From contig JAFULP010000031.1 in the NCBI GenBank assembly GCA_017473285.1, forward strand, positions 1-8,285: 8,285 nt of DNA, in the 5' to 3' direction. The position numbers and the translations under genes are program-made. The notes beneath the pieces are model-generated. The model had not been told where the DNA came from. It searched no databases and saw nothing but the letters and a program-made list of their open reading frames with translations. Origin of the DNA: Clostridia bacterium. GTDB lineage: Bacteria > Bacillota > Clostridia > Christensenellales > UBA1242. Below are positions 4,894 to 8,285 of this stretch, one piece after another. Numbering within the stretch: the first letter of the stretch is position 1; the number at the start of each line of letters is the position of its first letter.

Positions 4894-5709
4894 ATGTGTA
4901 AGTTGAATATAGTTAGAAAAGTATCAAAAAATAGATTGGCACTATCAGGCATTGATGAGCGTGAAGCGGATTATATATTAAGTTATGAATTAAATATTCC
5001 TATAACCGATATACCTTTTAGTACACTGGACTTGAGCAAGAAGCAATATAATAGCATCATAAAAAAAATAAAACTTAGATGTAGGCATATGCCTATAACT
5101 AAGATATTTAAAAAGGCGTATTTTTATGGTGTGGAATTTGTTATTAATGAACATGTGTTGTCGCCAAGATTTGACACTGAATTATTGGTTGAAAAAGCAC
5201 TCGAATATATCAAACCTAATGATAGGGTGCTTGACCTATGCACTGGCAGTGGTTGCGTGGCAATAAGTATCGCTAAAAATGTAGATGCTTATGTGGAAGC
5301 GAGCGATATAAGTAAAAAAGCTTTAAAAGTGGCTAAAAAGAATATTAAGGTGCACGGAGCTAAAGTTGAAGCGTATCAATCCAATATGTTTGATAAAGTG
5401 CAAGGCAAGTTTAATGTTATTGTTAGCAACCCACCATACATTGAAAGTGAAGTGGTGACTACTTTGGAAAACGAAGTGAAAGAGTATGACCCATTGATAG
5501 CGCTTGATGGTGGCGTGGACGGCTTAGATTTTTATCGTGAAATTGCAAACAAGATTAAGAATTATTTATTAGATGACGGAATTTTGCTTATGGAAATTGG
5601 GTACAATCAAGGCGATGCAGTAAGGGAAATATTTAAAAGTGTTGCAACAAATATTGAAATTGTAAAAGACTACAATAATAATGATCGAGTGGTTATTGTT
5701 AAAATTTAA
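4894..5709 (+). CDS. prmC: Peptide chain release factor N5-glutamine methyltransferase
   Basis: PrmC transfers a methyl group from S-adenosylmethionine to the glutamine of the GGQ motif in release factors, which increases their activity. The 271 residues have the normal layout. A helical N-terminal domain recognises the release factor (1-75). It is followed by FYGVEFVINEHVLSPRFDTE (77-96). The SAM-binding motif is VLDLCTGSGCVAI (112-124). The catalytic motif is NPPY (179-182), followed by EYDPLIALDGGVDGLDFYR (197-215), which is typical of PrmC. The first G of the usual GTGSG is Cys116 here. The ATG has only a weak AGAG upstream, and a 10-bp inverted repeat lies just before it. The next gene starts 11 nt after the stop, and prfA, encoding a substrate, lies about 0.5 kb downstream. 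Confidence 0.95.
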   Translation: MCKLNIVRKVSKNRLALSGIDEREADYILSYELNIPITDIPFSTLDLSKKQYNSIIKKIKLRCRHMPITKIFKKAYFYGVEFVINEHVLSPRFDTELLVEKALEYIKPNDRVLDLCTGSGCVAISIAKNVDAYVEASDISKKALKVAKKNIKVHGAKVEAYQSNMFDKVQGKFNVIVSNPPYIESEVVTTLENEVKEYDPLIALDGGVDGLDFYREIANKIKNYLLDDGILLMEIGYNQGDAVREIFKSVATNIEIVKDYNNNDRVVIVKI

Positions 5710-5720
5710 AGGGGAACGAT

Positions 5721-6056
5721 ATGGTTGGAAATTATAAAGTTATAACTCTTTGTGGAAGTACAAAGTTTAAAGATGAGTTTTTAAGAGAACAAAAAAGGCT
5801 TACATTGGAAGGTAATATTGTAATAAGTGTTGGCCTGTTTGGTCATAGTGGCGACAATGAAGTGTGGGAAAATATGACTGAAGGCGAGTTGACCAAAACT
5901 AAAATAATGCTTGATGATATGCATAAACGCAAGATTGATATGGCAGATGAAATTTTTGTGATTAACAAGCACGGATATATTGGTGAAAGTACTCGAAGTG
6001 AAATTGATTATGCTATTAAAACTGGAAAGAAAGTTAACTATATGGAAAATATATAG
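5721..6056 (+). CDS. Small nucleoside 2-deoxyribosyltransferase-like protein
   Basis: The 111-residue soluble protein probably has a Rossmann-like fold: VITLCGSTKF at the start (7-16), then LDDMHKRKIDMADEIFVI (65-82) and GYIGESTRSEIDYAIKTGKK (86-105). The pattern of D.........AD followed by G.S...EI.YA...GK recalls the nucleoside 2-deoxyribosyltransferase superfamily, in which the glutamate before the YA helix is the nucleophile (here perhaps Glu95). Members often act on nucleosides or nucleotides, but relatives have other roles, so substrate and activity are not known. AAAGGGG lies six bases before the ATG, and the gene follows prmC by 11 nt, indicating co-transcription. In B. subtilis a nucleoside enzyme gene (tdk) also lies between rpmE and prfA; the similarity may be accidental. 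Confidence 0.7.
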   Translation: MVGNYKVITLCGSTKFKDEFLREQKRLTLEGNIVISVGLFGHSGDNEVWENMTEGELTKTKIMLDDMHKRKIDMADEIFVINKHGYIGESTRSEIDYAIKTGKKVNYMENI

Positions 6057-6130
6057 CGCATTAAAATTAAAAACAAAACCAATAAATTAAAAGTTTAAAC
6101 AAATTAATAAAAATAAAATAAAAAAATATA

Positions 6131-6176
6131 GCGTGGCATTTAAATGCGATAATTAATTTATTTGCGGTGACCACGC
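6131..6176 (+). promoter_or_regulatory. Structured leader just before the prfA ribosome binding site
   Basis: GCGTGG (6131-6136) pairs with CCACGC (6171-6176). It encloses the palindrome CATTTAAATG (6137-6146) and a loosely paired AT-rich arm. The structure ends four bases before AAAGGAG (6181-6187). Its GC-rich outer stem stands out in an otherwise A/T spacer. It has no T-run, so it is not a classic terminator. It may be an mRNA leader structure; the role is inferred. Confidence 0.45.
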
Positions 6177-6194
6177 AATAAAAGGAGAGAAAAA

Positions 6195-7265
6195 ATGTTA
6201 TCTAAATTAAAAGATATTAAAAGTCGATATGAAGTGCTGAGTCAAGATATTGTTAATCCAGACATTATTGCGGATAATAAAGAATGGCAAAAGCGTGTAA
6301 AAGAACATAGTGGATTGCAACCAATTGTTGAAGAATATGATAAGTATTTAAAATACGAAAGCGATATTGCTGAAAATGAAGAAATGTTGGGGCTTGAAAG
6401 TGATGCGGAAATGCGTGAGATGTTAAAGGAAGAAATACAAAATCTTAAAGACGCTTTAAAGCAAAGTGAAGAAGATTTGAAAATCTTGTTATTGCCTAAA
6501 GATGAAAATGACACCAAAAATGTTATTATGGAATTCCGTGGTGGCGCAGGTGGCGAAGAATCTTCATTGTTTGCGCATTCACTTATGAGAATGTACAAGA
6601 TGTATTGTGATACTCATAAGTTTAAGTTTGAAGTGCTTGATATTGAAGAAACTGAACTTGGCGGTGTTAAGTACGCTACGGTTATGATTAAAGGTAAAAA
6701 TGCGTACGCAACATTTAAGTATGAAAGTGGTGTGCATCGTGTTCAGCGTGTGCCTGAAACTGAAAGTCAAGGTCGTGTACACACATCTACTGCTACGGTG
6801 GCGGTGTTGCCCGAAATGGAAGAAGTGGATGTTGAAATTGATATGAAAGATGTGCGTATTGACTTGTATCGTGCATCTGGTGCTGGTGGTCAACATGTAA
6901 ACAAAACCGAAAGTGCAATACGACTAACTCACGCTCCAACTGGTATTGTGGTGGCTTGTCAAGACGAGCGTAGCCAAACCCAAAACAAGGAAAAAGCTTT
7001 TATGATGTTAAGAGCAAAGTTGTACGACTTTTATCAACAACAAAAAGATGCAGAATATAAAGACAATCGAAAATCTCAAATTGGCACAGGGGATAGAAGT
7101 GAGAGAATTCGTACTTACAATTTCCCACAAGGCCGTGTAACCGACCATCGAATTGGATTTAGTTTGTACAATATTTTAAATTTTATGGATGGCGATTTGG
7201 ATGAAATGTTTAAGGCGCTTGCAATTGCTGACCAACAAAAGAAATTGGCATCTAGTCAAGAATAA
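6195..7265 (+). CDS. prfA: Peptide chain release factor 1 (RF1)
   Basis: RF1 recognises UAA and UAG stop codons in the ribosomal A site and triggers release of the protein chain. The 356 residues are full length. A coiled-coil-like N-terminal domain (1-100) is followed by FRGGAGGEESSLFA (114-127). Codon recognition is by the PxT motif, here P187-E188-T189 in HRVQRVPETESQGRVHTS; the PxT form separates RF1 from RF2, which has SPF. The catalytic loop GAGGQHVNKTES (229-240) contains GGQ at 231-233, whose Gln233 is the PrmC target. AAAGGAG at 6181-6187 fits the ATG at 6195. A 138-nt spacer separates it from the previous gene. All eleven genes here end in TAA or TAG, both read by RF1. Confidence 0.97.
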   Translation: MLSKLKDIKSRYEVLSQDIVNPDIIADNKEWQKRVKEHSGLQPIVEEYDKYLKYESDIAENEEMLGLESDAEMREMLKEEIQNLKDALKQSEEDLKILLLPKDENDTKNVIMEFRGGAGGEESSLFAHSLMRMYKMYCDTHKFKFEVLDIEETELGGVKYATVMIKGKNAYATFKYESGVHRVQRVPETESQGRVHTSTATVAVLPEMEEVDVEIDMKDVRIDLYRASGAGGQHVNKTESAIRLTHAPTGIVVACQDERSQTQNKEKAFMMLRAKLYDFYQQQKDAEYKDNRKSQIGTGDRSERIRTYNFPQGRVTDHRIGFSLYNILNFMDGDLDEMFKALAIADQQKKLASSQE

Positions 7266-7388
7266 AATTTAATAAAATAAAAAAATAAATAAAATTTAAA
7301 TAAAAAAATAAATTAAATATTTAAAATAAATTAATTGTTAAATTTAAAATTATTAAATAAATTAATAATTAAAAAATATTTAAAAATA
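7261..7388. other. Almost GC-free spacer after prfA
   Basis: These 128 nt contain a single G (7337) and no C. They are made of degenerate AATAAA, TTTAAA and ATTAAT words, mostly A-rich on the + strand. No hairpin with a T-run is visible, so the end of the prfA transcript is not defined. The gene-free gap extends to 7484 with little more G or C. Confidence 0.8.
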
Positions 7389-7484
7389 GCAATAATTTAA
7401 ATTGGTTTAAACAAGTATTAAGTTGTTACAAATAAATAAAATGTTAATTTAAATAAAATTAATTAAATTTATAAAAGGTAAATT

Positions 7485-7763
7485 ATGGCAGAAGTAAAAG
7501 TATATTTGTTTACGGAAGGTAGCAAAGGTTTGATTGGCAATATTATTAGTGATAATCAAAATAAGTCAATGGACTATGCTAAGTATAGAAAGCAAAGAAT
7601 AGAAACTATAATAAATGTTATGTCAAAATATGTATCAAAAAAAGAACTTGATGATTTTAAAAGAAAGGCAGAAAGTTTGAGTGATGATGAGTTTGATGCA
7701 ATATGCAAAAAGGTAGATGCCATGACAGATATTGTTTATGGCAATAATGGGCATAGCAAGTAA
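7485..7763 (+). CDS. Hypothetical small soluble protein
   Basis: The 92-residue protein is not recognised. It is charged, with many Lys and Asp, and has no signal peptide or membrane segment. A short N-terminal beta-like stretch (EVKVYLFTEG, 3-12) is followed by two likely helices: about 30-55 (AKYRKQRIETIINVMSKYV) and 52-80 (KKELDDFKRKAESLSDDEFD). The C-terminus is polar. It contains no cysteine-rich or catalytic motif beyond a single Cys. AAAAGG lies six bases before the ATG, supporting a real start, and codon use looks like that of neighbouring genes. It lies between two non-coding gaps and is probably transcribed alone. Confidence 0.65.
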   Translation: MAEVKVYLFTEGSKGLIGNIISDNQNKSMDYAKYRKQRIETIINVMSKYVSKKELDDFKRKAESLSDDEFDAICKKVDAMTDIVYGNNGHSK

Positions 7764-7837
7764 ATTGCGACAATAGCAGTTTATAGTTTCACATAATTAA
7801 ATAATGGTAAATTATAATTAAAAATAAAAAAAACATT

Positions 7838-7865
7838 TTGTAAAAAATGAGAATATATGTATAAT
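7838..7865 (+). promoter_or_regulatory. Candidate promoter of the membrane protein gene
   Basis: TTGTAA (7838-7843), a 16-nt spacer and a perfect TATAAT (7860-7865). The word ATATATGT occurs on both sides of the -10. Transcription would begin close to the Shine-Dalgarno sequence, giving a very short leader, so the call is tentative. Confidence 0.5.
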
Positions 7866-7885
7866 ATATGTAAGGAGGATTTTTT

Positions 7886-8203
7886 ATGTCACAAAAAACT
7901 ACAAATACTACAACTACAACTCAAAAGAGTTCTTTTTGGGGATTAAACAAGCTTTCGTTTTACACCATGGCTACAGCGGCTGTTTTGTATTTAGTGGCAG
8001 CAATTTTGTCGTTGATTAATGCAAATAAGTTGGCTACAGCGGTTGGTGTATTGCAAGGTTTTGCAACTGCCATTATGGTGTGCATTGTTGCAGTACTTGG
8101 CTGGAAGTATGCTAGACACAAAACTACAGTTTGGAAAGTTTTGTATTTCGTATTCCTAGGCTTGGTAATTTTGGGAATTATTATTCCACTAATCGCAGCA
8201 TAA
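7886..8203 (+). CDS. Small membrane protein with three predicted membrane segments
   Basis: The 105-residue protein is not assigned to a family. The N-terminus is polar and threonine-rich (MSQKTTNTTTTTQKSS, 1-16). Three hydrophobic segments follow: about 24-45, 50-73 and 82-104. They are joined by short loops, one basic (WKYARHKTTVWK, 73-84), which by the positive-inside rule suggests that this loop faces the cytoplasm. It ends in PLIAA immediately after the last segment. No catalytic or transport motif is visible. The AAGGAGG at 7872-7878 is the strongest ribosome binding site in the window, so good expression is likely. Two stop codons in tandem (TAATAA) and a terminator close the gene. Confidence 0.8.
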   Translation: MSQKTTNTTTTTQKSSFWGLNKLSFYTMATAAVLYLVAAILSLINANKLATAVGVLQGFATAIMVCIVAVLGWKYARHKTTVWKVLYFVFLGLVILGIIIPLIAA

Positions 8204-8210
8204 TAAAATG

Positions 8211-8246
8211 AAAAATATCTCATCAAAAACCGATGAGATATTTTTT
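8211..8246 (+). terminator. Terminator of the membrane protein gene
   Basis: Perfect 14-bp stem AAAAATATCTCATC (8211-8224) / GATGAGATATTTTT (8232-8245) with the 7-nt loop AAAAACC, ending in a run of six T. The A-run on the 5' side means it could also work in the opposite direction. Confidence 0.9.
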
Positions 8247-8285
8247 ATAAACATATTAAAAGAACAGATAAAGCAAAGAATGTGG

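Noticed and set aside
6131..6176. tRNA-like or terminator structure before prfA
   Set aside because: No anticodon or T-arm features and no CCA or T-run; only the outer stem is convincing, so it was kept as a leader structure.
6242..6896. Leftward open frames inside prfA
   Set aside because: They are antisense shadows of a highly conserved RF1 sequence; the translations resemble no family.

Overview
The window suggests a low-GC, Gram-positive-type bacterium of the Bacillota, probably a Clostridia-like lineage. The evidence is the AT-rich DNA, AGGAG-type ribosome binding sites, sigma-A-type promoters, a cysteine-lipobox lipoprotein, SpoVG homologues and a zinc-binding L31. This is inferred from gene content and style; no lineage marker was searched.

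Left edge (1-365): the last ~40 nt of a 16S rRNA, then a short structured tail and a strong intrinsic terminator about 120 nt later. No tRNA or 23S gene follows anywhere in the window, so this 16S looks unlinked. Its 3' tail reads CACCTCATTT where CACCTCCTTT is expected, which alters the anti-Shine-Dalgarno core. Most genes here nevertheless carry ordinary AGGAG sites. An imperfect palindrome of about 85 nt follows, then a terminator serving the leftward gene.

Accessory part (366-2861): a small XRE-family regulator (leftward) and a lipoprotein (rightward) diverge from a region holding repeated ACATATT/AATATGT heptamers over a good promoter. This is a plausible local regulatory pair. Two leftward spoVG-family genes follow, each with its own promoter and terminator. 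They share an almost identical 86-bp 3' end although their proteins have diverged, and the downstream copy carries a 22-residue in-frame insertion flanked by a 6-bp direct repeat.

Housekeeping part (3098-7265), all rightward: murC (peptidoglycan precursor synthesis), rpmE (ribosomal protein L31, consensus promoter and terminator), prmC (release-factor methyltransferase), a small nucleoside-deoxyribosyltransferase-like gene 11 nt after prmC, and prfA (RF1). PrmC methylates the glutamine of the GGQ motif in RF1, so enzyme and substrate are encoded close together. rpmE, prmC and prfA also cluster in other Bacillota.

Right part (7266-8285): a 128-nt stretch with a single G, an unrecognised 92-residue soluble protein, and an unrecognised 105-residue protein with three predicted membrane segments, closed by a strong terminator. 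I found no CRISPR array, transposase, tRNA or defence system. The points most worth checking are the altered 16S tail, the spoVG pair with its conserved 3' end, and the heptamer array.
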